Shown in pieces: positions 1 to 11,299 of a stretch of DNA of 64,000 nucleotides; position 1 is the stretch's first letter, and the number at the start of each line of letters is the position of its first letter. This DNA comes from Sipunculus nudus. Its lineage: Eukaryota; Annelida; Sipuncula; Golfingiida; Sipunculidae. The DNA lies in contig CM049315.1 of assembly GCA_026874595.1 (NCBI GenBank), positions 66,057,916-66,121,915 on the forward strand. Reading direction: 5' to 3'. The position numbers and the translations under genes were made by a program. The notes under the pieces were generated by a model that saw only the letters and a list, made by a program, of their open reading frames with translations, did not search any database and had not been told where the DNA came from.

Positions 1-429
1 CACATAAAACACTACAATATATAATTATTGTGTCCTATCTCCAAAGCTATAAATGATATTTTAGTTGTTATTGCTGCACCTGAAACTAAAATCAATGGCC
101 GTATTTCTTGACTTGGTCGTATTCTGCCATTATCATATTGACCTAATTTAGGATTTAAAATGTTGTCATTTGTAATATTCAGATATTTCTATCTCTGACG
201 CAGGCCCAAGTGTCCTGCAATCGCTTTGAAACTTACTCTGTTGGTAGATATCTATTATCCCATCAGGCCTATTTCAAGATAAGTGAAATGACAAGGTCAT
301 AAACGAGCCCCAAGGGCTTATTTTCTTTATAATTATGTCATAAATGACCGAAGTAACATAAACCTTAGCTCATTTACTCGCCTGTCCATTCTTCCCAATC
401 AAAAAGAATAATCTGGCCTAGGTCTATTT
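1..429. other. no gene or repeat recognised
   Basis: AT-rich sequence without a convincing open frame or splice-flanked exon on either strand. A CCGTCCGTC-type stretch just downstream (about 439-452) resembles the leader of the composite elements described elsewhere in the window, but no element end could be fixed here. Confidence 0.4.
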
Positions 430-1540
430 TTTCTGTACGTCCGTCCGTCTTTCTGTTTTGGTTCTCAATTTTTCAAATTCAATACAGCTTCATAAACATA
501 ATTTTTTCTACTTCCTCACTTTTTTTTCGTTTGGCGGGACTCTGCTGACTACAATTTTGAAGGCATCGAGTTGAAACTTACAAAGTTGATTAAAAATCAA
601 AAGTCCTGGAAGCCTATGTTTAGTCAATCTAGGTTAAAGGTCAAGGTCAGCGACAAACGTCAACATTTTATTTTCACCATAACTTTTGTCAATATTAGTC
701 TTATCTTCACAAACTTTGCGTCCTCTTCATAAATTAGGGTTAACTTTGTGCAACTTTGTCTGTATATCTGTCTTTGTGTCCTAAATTTCATTGTAGCAGT
801 CTCAAGGCCACATTTTTACAGGAATCACTTTGTAACTTAAACATATTGTATATCAGATAGAATTCTGGAAGCTGTTTTCTAAAAAGGGCAAAGTTCAAGG
901 TCAAGGTCATCAAAACACGTCAAAATCTTATTTTCCTCATAACTTTGTCAATATTGGTCTCACTTCACAAACTGTCACTCATTTTCCTTTTCTCCGTCCT
1001 TTCTATGGAAGGATCTAGTTATTTGTCTTTCACTCTGTGTCAGTTTGTCAGTGTGTCTGTCCGTTTGTCAGTTGTCTTCAATTTTGCCTACTTGCTGTTT
1101 ATTGCATTTGTTACAGGCCACATTTTTTTGCAGGATTCACTTTGTTACTTAAAATATTGTATATCGAAACGATTTCTGGAAGCTGTGTGTGTGTTTTCTA
1201 AATAGGTCAAAGTTTGAGTCAAGTTCATCAAATTACTTCCAAATCTTATTTCCCTTACACCTTTGTCAATACTGGTCCTACCTTCACAAACTATTGTTCA
1301 TTTTCTTCGTCTTCTTTATGAAATAGTCTAGTTACCTGTGTTCCACTCTGTCAGATTGTCAGTATGTCTGTCTTTTTGTCAGTTGTCCTCAATTTCGCCC
1401 CTTGCTCGTTCTTTGGTCTCACAGATAACATTCTACAGGCCACAGATTTACAGGAATCACTTTCTAACTTACACCTCTGCTAAATGTCAATGATTTCTTG
1501 AAGACCAAGATTTGGTATTCGTTAAAATGTGACCTCTGGT
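430..1540. repeat. tandem repeat, unit about 310-320 bp, about 3.5 copies
   Basis: The landmark GGCCACA recurs at 806, 1116 and 1438, and each copy also holds a TTTGTCAATA-type block, a CTGTCTGT-rich block and a GTCAAGGTCA-type block (about 638, 897, 1207). Copies are clearly diverged (many small indels), so the array is old. Short open frames inside it come from the T-rich repeat and have no protein features. The TCAAGGTCA half-sites match the extended half-site bound by ERR/SF-1-type nuclear receptors, a motif that recurs in most tandem repeats of this window. Confidence 0.75.
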
Positions 1541-2850
1541 CGTCTTGTTTGTTCATTTGTTTAACTTGCATTTTTTTAATTTACATCAGGGGCTTGTAGA
1601 ACATGAATTTACAGAGCAAACAATAACAGTTGGCGGCTATAATGGATTTTCAACACGATTAATAAATAAAGAAAAGAAGTGTTTTAAACACATGACTGCC
1701 AAAGCAATGTTTACAGAAAAGAGATTCTATCAGAAACGTTTATTAAACATAAACAGCAGCAGGAAAGGAAAAGCAAGCAACGCAACATTCATGCAGTTTC
1801 TGTGTGGTTACGGTGTTCCAGTCACTCTCTCTCTGAACTATTTTCAAGATATGTATTTATAACCCCGGATTATGTAAGCCAAATGTTCGCCTTCGTTTTT
1901 TAAGTTCAAGATGTACCGGAGTGAGGCTTGTAACCCGGCTGAGCCGTGTTTACACGCCAGGCAATCACGTAACACCACCCTGCTATGTCGACTCATCATG
2001 TGAATGGGTGTAATTAACACCCATTACCTCGACTGACGCGAGGTGTTGGTCCGTTAATGAATACAGATATTTAATTAGCAGCAACAGAAGAACTAGTTTG
2101 AAAAAGGCTGTCTGAGAAATGTGGATCGCACAGTTGCTCTGCAATTTTACCTCAAGTAAAAGCGGAAAGGGGAAGAAGGCGATAGGGAAAAAAATACATA
2201 AATATAGTCTAAGTTAGCACATTCATTTGGATTTCCCTGTCCACTTGTGTTTCTGAAATTAATTTTGGTCAGGAAAATCTGCAGTTTATAAATTTTGAAC
2301 AATGGTCAGAAAGAGGAAAATGCGTAATTTCAGTATAAACTATGGTTATGAAATAAATCTCAATCGTTTTGCAGCCTGTTTCACTTGCATATATCCAAGG
2401 ATCATGGCGTCGCTGGCGAGTTTTTATTGTTTGTCACCAATCTCCTAAGCAATGTACACTGCATAAGGATGCCTCAAAGTTGTCGCTAAGGAAAGGGCAT
2501 AATTCTTATATCACTTTTTTAACTGTTAACGGGAAAATTATACCATGTAATTATTATTGTCCAAATAGTCCATCACACATTTTATATTCTTGAACTTGGT
2601 TCATTTTCTTTATTTTTGTTTTTATGTTTTTTTTCTATCAAACACGAGTGTCCATGTTTGTGCAACACAGTACGTTTACCTAAGTCTAAGCCCAAGCATT
2701 AAAGTACAGGTAATGCTTCACCAAAAAAAGTAATTTAATCTTCGAACTAGGGGGCAAAATATGGAGCAGATGTATTTGTTTCGACGGTTCGACGCAAAAT
2801 GCCCGAAAGAACTCCACATAGTTTAAACCATTTTATGTACGGATGATTTT
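1541..2850. other. no gene recognised; one short hairpin
   Basis: No exon could be supported. A perfect hairpin with 9-bp arms (AATGGGTGT / ACACCCATT, 5-base loop) sits at 2003-2025. The frames open here at 1545-1862 and 2369-2593 lack domain features and splice context and are probably fortuitous. Confidence 0.35.
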
Positions 2851-5470
2851 TAGCTTAGCTGACTATAAATCATCTGAGCTATAGTCGTGGTCCTTTGTCC
2901 GTCGGATGTCCGTCCGTCCGTCCGTCCGTCCGTCCGTTAAACTGGCACGTTTTGAAACCGTAGGCCTAGGAATCCAAAATTCGGCATAATGTTAGATGTC
3001 CCCAAGATCTCCTACCAAGCCGAAAACTGGGTCTTTGTGACTTCGTTCCTTTGAAAAATTAAGGAAAAACCTCAATTTTTTTATTAAAAACCTATTTTCC
3101 GACTTCAGGACTCCCTAATATCAAAACCACTCATCTGTTTTTCCTCATATTTACCATAAATATTTCTGTATATAGTTCCTATGTACATGCCAAAAATTAG
3201 GTCTGTATTATATAATTTAAAAAAGTTATGTGCCCAAACATAATGCATTCTGTAAAAAATATGGAAAGATATTTGATCACTTAACACAAAACATGTTAAA
3301 GCTAAGGACTTTTTCCAGTAATATAACTTTAATTAATAAAAATTAAATTGTATACCCAAAATAAGATCAAAATCTTTTAAATTAAAAAAAAAATAAAAAT
3401 AGGTACCTTAAATTTTGCCCAACTTTGACCATGGCACATTTTTTTCCTGTAACTGCTGTGGATTTAATTTTCACAGCATGTTTTTGTCAGCATTTCATCT
3501 GTTAACACTAAAAATTTGAACCAGATGATCAAAAACTGTAGATTTTATTCAAGTTTTCAAGCACCATATCACATATTATTTACATCAAGCTAGTGTAATG
3601 CAGTTTGCTAGAGCTCAGCTCCCCAGCTTCAGCTCTCAGTTCCTAAAATTTGACATAGAGTTAGATGTCTCCAAAATCCTATACCTTGCTAAGAATTTGG
3701 TCACTAGGACTTAATTCCTTTTAGATATTAATTAAAAACTTTACTTTTCCATTAAAAACCCATTGTTACACAAGACTGCCTAATATCAAAACCACTGATC
3801 TGACTTTGATCATATATAATCTACATATTTTTCTATTCATTCGCTATGCACATGCCAGAAATGATGTCAGTATTGCGTAATTGTTTTAAGTTATGGGCCC
3901 AAACATAATGCACTTTATAAAAAATCAAGAAATTTATTTACTCCCTTAACAAGAGGATTGCTGAAGCTAGAGATTTTTTGTCAGGGATGTAACAATATTT
4001 AATCAAGATTCAATTGAATACCCAAAATTAGTTCTGAATTTTTCAAATTTTGTAAGTTATTAGTATAAATATAAAATTAGTACCTTAAATTTTGCCCAAC
4101 TTTGACCATGACACGTTTGTTTCCATTGAGCACTGTTGATATAATTTTCATATCATGCATACATAAGGATTTCAGCTTTTTAGTTTAAAAAGCTGAAAGG
4201 AAATGGCCAAAAATTGTAGCTTTTATTAATGTTTTTATGAGACCATATCAGAACCAGGCTCTCCAAACCCCCTCTTCAGTCACCTCTATGTTGACCTTAT
4301 TGACCTTTCAGCAAATTATGTACGCTTGAGGGAGGCATACACTGGGGCAGCCAGGCAGCTTATGGCCAGCCACAGTTGATCCAGGTGTCCAACCCAACTT
4401 ATCTAGTTGTTGTTTTGACCAACAACATAACAAGAAACTATAAATTAATAAATTTTTATTGGTTTTTAATATCAAATTTTAAAAAAATTAATAGAAAAGA
4501 AATTTGTTAGTTGTTGAGTAACAGGAAATTAACTTGCAGTTACTGATGATGTAAGAATCTTGTATGGATGGATAGAATGTAAAGTATTCCAAATAAAACC
4601 ATGCAGTCACCTATGGTAATTTTCAGTTCAATTTTTTAATGATAACAAAAATAAATCATAATATTCATTACTAATCATTAGGGATCATATGAAGGAAATT
4701 AATGTTAGACAAAGATACAGTTGATAATATTAATCTAGAATCCTACTGTGTCCAGTGTGTAGATTGATGTGAAAGTAGTCCAAAGTGAATATGTTACATT
4801 TATTTTTTTAATACAAATAAAAGCCATAAAACCAGGTACTTATGATCATTATTTAAATTTGTGAATTTTATATATTCTGGATTCTCAACATCATTGTTTG
4901 GCTAAAACTGAATAAATACCAGACATGGTGCAAATACTTTGCAAATGTATTTGAATACGAATATGAATCATTATAAAATTTCTTGCATAAGAATGGGAAT
5001 TCAAGTAAAAATGAAAGTATTTGAATACCAGTGCAAATACTTTCAAAATGTATTCATGAATGCATGCATGAATATATTCTATAATATTATTTTAATAATC
5101 ATTTCAGTTATATTTTATTTTTTTTTAATCATGATTCTCTTATTATTTTGAATAAAATTATATTTGGCACAATATTTGTTATTAAATTTTAATAAATAGT
5201 TAAACTCTTATATTATATGTGCTGCTTATGAGTTATATTGCCAAGTCAAAATCTGTGTGACAATAGCACTCCATTTGTCAATAAAATAAATGAAATCAAG
5301 CCTCTTCCCTGTCTCCAAAGATACTATCAAAATCATACATAAGCTAAACACCAACAACTCATAATAAAGCTTTTATTTATTACAACACAAAACCAGCATG
5401 TGCCTAATTTCCAAATCATATTTTTTTATCATATATAACAGCTGAGCGCCGTGACCCATGGGTCCCTTGT
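2851..5470 (+). mobile_element. shared-end composite element, copy 1 (two ~665-bp core units)
   Basis: The 5' end reads TAGCTTAGCTGACT, followed by CTATAG and CCTTTGTCCGTCG with a (GTCC)n run at about 2907-2937. The 3' end reads CAGCTGAGCG, then the perfect palindrome GACCCATGGGTC and CCTTGTT. The same two ends, in the same order, bound the elements at 26964-28816 (inverted) and 46487-47372. The core holds two diverged direct copies about 665-675 bp apart (landmarks AATATCAAAACCACT at about 3118 and 3782; TTTGCCCAACTTTGACCATG at about 3413 and 4089). No transposase is encoded. A 3'-terminal palindrome, lack of long inverted ends and a tandem core fit non-autonomous Helitron/Helentron-type elements such as the bivalve pearl family; that assignment is inference. 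Confidence 0.65.
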
Positions 5471-6209
5471 TTTTTATTTTAATACGCGTATAATGATTGT
5501 ATTGCATAGGTTCAGTTTATAGCAGCTATGTTAGAGCAACATTCATACCGCTGTCAGTTCTTGGAGCCCGTAACACACAAAAAAATACCATCCGGGAAAA
5601 ATGTGAGCGTCGATCAGGAGGAAAGTCGGTATCGGTGTGGCTGTTATAATTCAGCTGCGATAAATTTAACAAGTTCCGCTGACAATTGACGCGTAATGCA
5701 GGACTATTAGTCCAATTAGACAGCTCTGCATTGACTCGTGCGTGGGGAGATTGATTGAGATGTTAATATGTCCTGATTGTTCAAAAAGATTCCCTGACAT
5801 CACTCCGTCCTCATTAACCCTTTAATTGGAATTAATTAGGCTTGAGATGTTTATGCGGTGCAGAAGGTGAAAATTTAATGAACAAGTTTAATGAGTGTTC
5901 AACGATAAGGCGGAAAATACAGGTAATTATAGCCGCCCGCAATTCTTCGTGACACTCGGCGTTAAACAGCGTCATGAGTCGAGGTGCTACAGGTACCGGC
6001 TGGCCTCAGTACCGTACACGAACAGCCGTATAGGAGCTAGAGTAAACGTAGCACGCTGTTTAATATTATAATTATCTTTTGTAATACGTTTGCAAGGAAA
6101 TACATTTCCGACTCCCACACCGTTACACTGTGACTGGGTAGAGATAAGGTAGCCTATTTTACCCTCTTGTGGTTGTTATCATTTGGAATGTTTATAAATA
6201 CTTACAGAA

Positions 6210-6210
<1 letters not shown>
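5471..6210. other. no gene recognised; possible conserved noncoding segment
   Basis: Less AT-biased and less repetitive than its surroundings. Around 5770-5900 there are clustered homeobox-type cores (ATTAACC, TTAATTGGAATTAATTAGG). No exon, repeat end or open frame was supported. Confidence 0.2.

Positions 6211-6261
<51 letters not shown>
6211..6261. repeat. (AT)n microsatellite
   Basis: About 50 bp of uninterrupted TA dinucleotides, ending a few bases before the left end of the TA-flanked MITE at 6269. Confidence 0.97.
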
Positions 6262-6263
<2 letters not shown>

Positions 6264-6268
6264 ATATA

Positions 6269-7055
6269 CAGTAGAGCGCCGTATTTCCGAATGCCGAATT
6301 TCCGAAAATTCGTTTTTCCGAAAATTTAAATGGGGAACCGAAAATTTATTCGTATTTCCAAAATATATTTCAAGTATGTAAAAACCTTAAATCAGTGTTG
6401 TAATTACAAGTCACAAAACCTGCGGATAATGTGTTAAGCCCAGTGGTAACCCTAATTAATTAGCTCTGGGCCGATGATGTCGCTGGGGCAAAGGTGTGAA
6501 AACTACAGCTAGCCCCGCAACGCTCGGCCCCCTGTACCCCTAGCAAGCGACCGGCAGTTTATCCAAGAGCACTTGTTTGTTATCAATCACATCTCGTTTG
6601 TACCCAAGCAAGCATAGTTCGTCGGCTTTGGACAGGATGTCATGCAAAATAACTGAGCAGTTTACTCGCGTCAGCATTGGTCAGGTATAATTCATTAAAC
6701 TCTTAGGCTCGAGCAGCTTTCATTTGTCCCGGTCTTCAATTACATAGATCGATAAGAAACACCGTGTTCCTTGGCGATGTCATTTGACCTTTCCCTCAAG
6801 TGAATTTGATGAAAAATAAGAGCACACACGTATCCTTAAAGCAGGTTAGACTGATCTTTGCCAATTATGCTCAGCAATAATCCAATATCTTTTATCCATC
6901 CAGGTCGTCATTTAGGAATATCGAAAAGAAACGCCGTGTTCCTAGGGTAAAATGGCATTAAGTTAATTTTTAACTGTCGTACTAATTTGCGCTAGACCCT
7001 TTTCCGCATTTCCGAATGTCCCCCCGACGCTTTCGGAAAAAACGGCGCTCTACTG
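6269..7055. mobile_element. Tigger/pogo-like MITE, 787 bp
   Basis: Left end CAGTAGAGCGCCGTATTTCC and right end, read on the other strand, CAGTAGAGCGCCGTTTTTTC give terminal inverted repeats of about 25 bp with few mismatches, and both ends are flanked by TA (6267-6268 and 7056-7057). TA target duplications with CAGT ends are typical of Tc1/mariner-superfamily pogo/Tigger elements. No transposase frame is present, so this is a non-autonomous copy. Several ATTTCCGAA-like subrepeats occur near both ends. Confidence 0.85.
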
Positions 7056-7058
7056 TAT

Positions 7059-7063
<5 letters not shown>

Positions 7064-7096
<33 letters not shown>

Positions 7097-7114
7097 AATA
7101 TATATATATATATT
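7064..7114. repeat. (AT)n microsatellite, interrupted
   Basis: Runs of TA interrupted by TTTAAA, just outside the right end of the MITE that stops at 7055. Confidence 0.9.
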
Positions 7115-7358
7115 AATTCATTTAAAACTGCGCCAATATCCAGCACTCAGTGCTGCTCAGTGGCGCCATTAAAGGTGAAGAAAAACATATTATGATAAAA
7201 ATTTAAGGAAAAGTTAAGAAAGCTAAAACAACTATTTGCATTGAGATAAAAAATAAAATATGATGGTAGTATATGCTATAAATTACGGTTAAGAGTTCAT
7301 GATGTTCCCATTATATATAATATCTCTACCCAGAAGGCATAGTTTATAATGAGCAAAA
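7115..7358 (-). other. probable 3' tail of the LINE fragment
   Basis: Noncoding stretch directly downstream (minus strand) of the LINE protein fragment. It may be LINE 3' untranslated sequence but no diagnostic tail is visible. Short palindromes (CAGCACTCAGTGCTG near 7142) occur. Confidence 0.25.
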
Positions 7359-7823
7359 CTATAAATTTAAAAATGCAGCCAGAAACAGATGGGGTTTCAC
7401 TTGTCTTTTAAAACCGTTATAATTAACACACATGCGCTCGTTCAATAATTTTGTCGGTCGCAGCCACTGAAAAAGAGCGATCACCATATGTTCTCTTATG
7501 AGCAGCTGGTTGACACAGAAGATGCTGGTCACTAGAGCGTAAACTACGTGATGGCTGGTATGACCGCACAGGCTCAGCAAGGTAGCTTGGAGCACTTTAC
7601 CGTAAACATATCTGTGTATGAGACAAAGCTTGTTGAAGCTTATTCTCTGTGGTACAGGCAGCCAGTGGAGTTGATGTAGGATGTCTGAGATGCCATCTCG
7701 TTTACTTTGCCTTACTACAATCCAGGCTGCAGTGTTGAGCACACGCTGAAGCTTCTTCGTAACTGATGCCGTGATATTAATCAGGAGTGAGTTGTCAAGC
7801 CTAAATGTAATAAAGGCGTTCAT
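7359..7823 (-). pseudogene. CR1/L2-like LINE reverse transcriptase, C-terminal fragment
   Basis: The minus-strand frame contains KLQRVLNTAAWIVVRQSKR followed by LHQLHWLPVPQRISFNKLCL and a YGK segment. This is the post-catalytic C-terminal region of non-LTR retrotransposon ORF2 proteins (the LQR-QNTAAR ... LHWLPV-QRI signature of CR1/L2/Rex-type elements). About 150 residues survive; the endonuclease and the reverse transcriptase palm motifs are absent, as in a 5'-truncated LINE copy. After the signature region the frame drifts from the family pattern, so the copy is dead. It lies downstream (minus strand) of the last receptor exon and is unrelated to it. Confidence 0.85.
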
Positions 7824-8640
7824 AAACTAATGTTGGTCTGCATACACGCATCGCGTTACATTAACCGACTTTACTTCATTAGGGCACGTAATGTGTCAGA
7901 CATGATGACTGTGCTAATGATAACAGATTGTTGCCAAAATGGTGAATATGCTATAAACTTTTGGCGTATTTTTTACCACTTTTTTAAAACTTAACCACTT
8001 TGACCTTTCTTTCCTTGTTTTGTATTATCAGGGCGTATTGACTTTTAAGCACATGCCTTCTGTACACAATAACCGTTTTTTTTATATAATGTTTGATAAC
8101 GTGCCTTAACATCAATGTACATGTGTCATTTCGATTTGGGGCTTCATGATAGGACGGTAGCACGCACGTCCTCTCTTTTTTTATCCGGGTGTCGCTGGGT
8201 ATGTTAATAGGCCTGGTAACCACCATAATTGCGTGTCCTGGAGTGAAATAATTCCCATGTGAGAATGTGAGAAAAATTAACGTGCAGAGCGCTCAGCCTG
8301 GGTATCAAAGCTACATTAAAGGTTGTGTTTTAATGTTACAGTTTGACATAAGAATAAACATGACTATTCTTCTGTCTACGCCGGCCATCGGTGTAAGTCG
8401 TCGCCGATAGGTGTAGTAAATATGGTGGTAAACCGTCTAACATGTACGTAAATATGAGCTAAAATAATATACAACATAATATAAATAATAAACCGTTTCC
8501 TAGATATAAAATCACGAGAACTTGAAAACATCAGCGACCCTACCGTTTATTACATTACGGAACTAATGAATAACCCCACCCCGATTTAATATTGAGTCCG
8601 ACATCTATATAGTGAGAGTTTCTACAATGTAAGACTCAGA
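7824..8640. other. no gene recognised
   Basis: AT-rich sequence. A minus-strand AATAAA hexamer lies at about 8545-8551, roughly 90 bases beyond the stop codon of the exon-like frame at 8641-8823. The frame at 7984-8226 has no recognisable feature. Confidence 0.3.
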
Positions 8641-8823
8641 CTACACACCACCCAAATCCCTTGTACCGGGGTCTACATGTGTTTCTATTACCCCGTTACT
8701 CTTCAAAGTGGACCCGTTTAAACAAAATTTAACAAAATCCCAGTCCCTTGAGTCATTGCCAGTGAGGTTTTCAGGTGCCCATGTGACTGTTCTTCTCTGT
8801 TCCTCCTGAACTCGCTGATATGC
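8641..8823 (-). other. exon-like open frame, possible 3' terminal exon
   Basis: On the minus strand a pyrimidine-containing acceptor ending CCACAG precedes a frame of 60 codons that ends in TAG, with AATAAA about 90 bases further on. The frame reads AYQRVQEEQRRTVTWAPENL at its start and contains an NLTGN glycosylation sequon and many charged residues; I do not recognise the family. It lies about 375 bp downstream of the receptor exon at 9199-9445, but its open frame needs phase 0 while that exon ends in phase 1. Direct splicing would instead give only 17 residues before a stop. It could be a terminal exon of another transcript, a repeat-derived frame or chance. Confidence 0.2.
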
Positions 8824-9198
8824 CTGTGGTAAAAAGGTCAGTAAACCATCGGGATTCCATTAATGTACACTATGAGGCGGGTTTCAAGTCGGGCACCTCC
8901 CCTCCCGTAGTCTTAGGCTTGGCCACTTGGATCCGACCTACCCTTTACAAGGGTACTAAAGAACAACATAAGATGTAAGAGAATACGATACACTCCGTTA
9001 CCTGGCAACCATGAGAGAGTCTTGTCTTGGAACCACAATATTCTATGCAAAACGTGTGGTTTTAGCATGACGTGAAGTGTTTATCATGGATGTCAAAGAG
9101 GGTGGGGGAAATGAAATCGAAAGATTAAAAATGGTTTTTGTCCAAGTCATTTATATATATTTATTTACTTGGGTAAAATGTAGTCTAATGTGACTGAC

Positions 9199-9445
9199 CT
9201 CTGCTGACTGTAGCCATCTTCAGCATGACTTGCCGCAGATCGGAGCCGCTAGTCACCAAAGTTGTCAGTGCTATTTCCAGCCCATCTTCATTCAGTGCGT
9301 AATGCAAGCCGTTCTTGGTCAACATCCAGATAAAGTCGGTCTGCTGCTGGGCGATAATACCCACACGGCGCCATTTAAATCGCTGTAAAAATCTGGACAC
9401 GGCGAACCCTGTCATCTCAAACGTCCCCAGGAAGCGAGTTAACGT
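9199..9445 (-). CDS. ANF-receptor ligand-binding domain, third recognised exon (receptor guanylate cyclase-like)
   Basis: A 247-bp exon on the minus strand. The acceptor is TTTATGTTTCAG just upstream of 9445 and the donor is AGAG|GTCAGT at 9199/9198. It starts in phase 0 with TLTRFLGTFEMTGFAVSRFL, continues FKWRRVGII, and ends MATVSR plus one base (phase 1). In the receptor family (natriuretic peptide receptors, receptor guanylate cyclases) this is the segment following the first subdomain: a LTR motif, an amphipathic helix, then F-x-W-x-x-V, the start of the second Rossmann-like lobe. The exon at 26513-26676 ends in phase 0 with KQEFK, so the join is seamless and matches the family alignment. 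No following exon was found to position 1, so the rest of the ectodomain, the transmembrane segment and the kinase-like and cyclase domains are presumably outside the window. Confidence 0.85.
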
Positions 9446-10456
9446 CTGAAACATAAATTACACATGGTTACAATTTACTTTCTAAAAAAAAGCTCTATGT
9501 CACAATATATGATCGTCTAGCTGTATGATTAACCTGACCAATCGTTCGTATGTTGGACCGTATGTTTTTCTTTTCTGTGAAACCTTTAAAAAATTTCACT
9601 GTACAAAAATTAAAAATTATGAAAGTAAGTACTAAAATACTAGTAAACTACTGTGACTGGATCAAAGAAAGCTCTGTTCTTATTGGTGAAGCGTTTAGTC
9701 AACGATCAATTTCAGTCATGACTATTACATGTGCCTTGGGATAGGTGTATTATTGGTTACGGGATAAGGTGTTATGAAAAATGTGAAAGTCAAACTGCAG
9801 GTGTGGGAGAATCACTTTTTAAAAGGTCTTAAAGATTTTAAATTCTGACTCGGGTACACTGTTACTATTAACCATATTCCGGCGGCCTTTTTCAGTGCAT
9901 GTTTGTTTCAGTCCAAATATGGATCCCGGTCCGGCGGTCATGTATCCAGTTCAATGGCGGATCCTGAAACAATTCTCAATTTATCTATTTAATATTTCAA
10001 TTATTCTTAATTATGTTTCATTTTTATTCCCTAGCAATAAAATTATTTATTTGTCAACGATATATTACATTATAATTCATATGATGAAGATAATGAACAG
10101 CCCTATAATTAAGATACCATCCAAATGTTTCAATATTGCGTGAGTCTTTCCGTTATTACAATCTGCTGGGTCATAACACCACGAAGTCAAATTCACGACC
10201 TGTGCTCTGTTGAGACCAGTGCACTGCCTAGACCACATAAGCCGGTGAAATGCAAAGTTCAACATGCGAATTGAACAAATCAATATTACCATGAGGATTA
10301 CATTTAAATTTTTTTTTTATTTTTTTTTTTTTCAATATGGAAGGGGAACACCGCCTCCCATGCCCTCCCCCGTGTATCTGTAATTAACTTTCCAAATAAA
10401 CATCGCTTTAAATTTTATTCATATAGGTGAAATATAAAATTAAATATATTAGGTAG

Positions 10457-10458
<2 letters not shown>
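9446..10458 (-). other. start of the 17.1-kb intron region; no repeat recognised
   Basis: The intron between the receptor exons spans 9446-26512. This first kilobase shows no open frame with protein features; a poly(T) tract lies at about 10307-10332. Confidence 0.5.

Positions 10459-10498
<40 letters not shown>
10459..10498. repeat. (AT)n microsatellite
   Basis: About 40 bp of uninterrupted AT dinucleotides. Confidence 0.95.
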
Positions 10499-10500
<2 letters not shown>

Positions 10501-10939
10501 GTAATATAATAGTGCATATATATCTTGCTTCGTAATACCCATCAACCTGAATCCCAGTATATTACTGCGGCAAAACCGTGTGTATTAATCAAACAGGCGT
10601 TGTGATTATATGGATAAAAGCTAAGTTCAAATCGAATATAGAAAGTAGAAAGTTCTGAATATTAGTATTTACTTCAATAGCAAAATAAATGTACCCACTG
10701 AAGGCTTCCTATAACACCAATGCAGGTGGGTCGTGAGATAAGTTAATTACATTTTGAAAACCATCTGATTCTAGATAGGCATCCGGGCTTTATTTGTGAT
10801 TTTGTCCGTCTGTACGTCTGTCTCTATATATACTACCAATAACATGCCAATGATGCATCGCGGTTAAACTTGTAAAAAGTTGGTTTTGAAAAAGAGAAAT
10901 TATGAAAAAAAAATCTGTTCCTAATCAATCAGAGACCTT

Positions 10940-11285
10940 GATTGTCTCCGCCAGGAGCGTGTGCGTTCATTATCGTTCGTGTGTGTGTGTGTTTGTGTGT
11001 TTGTTCACATAATAACTCCCCACAATCATGAATTTAATCCTATGAAATTTTCAGGGCACCTCGTGTATGGGCAAATAAAGAATCCATAAGATTTTCGTGT
11101 GGGTCCGTGGTCCGGATCCAGGAAGGACTTCCAGGAATTTTCACAAACATGCAGTCACATATGCACATTTGAACATGGGAAATGGGCCGAAAAGTGAACG
11201 CAACCACTTGTTGGGAGAACTTATGCACCAATGAACCTGTGTATATCGGCCAATAAGTGAATGGCGGAGGCCTGCATTCCAGAGA
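10940..11285. repeat. dispersed repeat, CTCCGCC family, copy 1
   Basis: Begins TCTCCGCCAGGAGCGTGTG, followed by a (GT)n tract, TTTGTTCACA, TGAAATTTTC and GGATCCAGGA. The segment at about 44948-45200 has the same landmarks in the same order, so this is one dispersed family, moderately diverged. The minus-strand frame at 11040-11291 is read from the repeat and is not a gene. Confidence 0.65.
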
Positions 11286-11299
11286 ATGCATGTTTTTAG

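Noticed and set aside
6169-6381. Frame with an isoleucine/tyrosine repeat
   Set aside because: It translates the (AT)n tract and the MITE end; the same applies to frames at 25314-25682, 35211-35411, 41658-41858, 46197-46391, 49560-49784 and 58776-58998.
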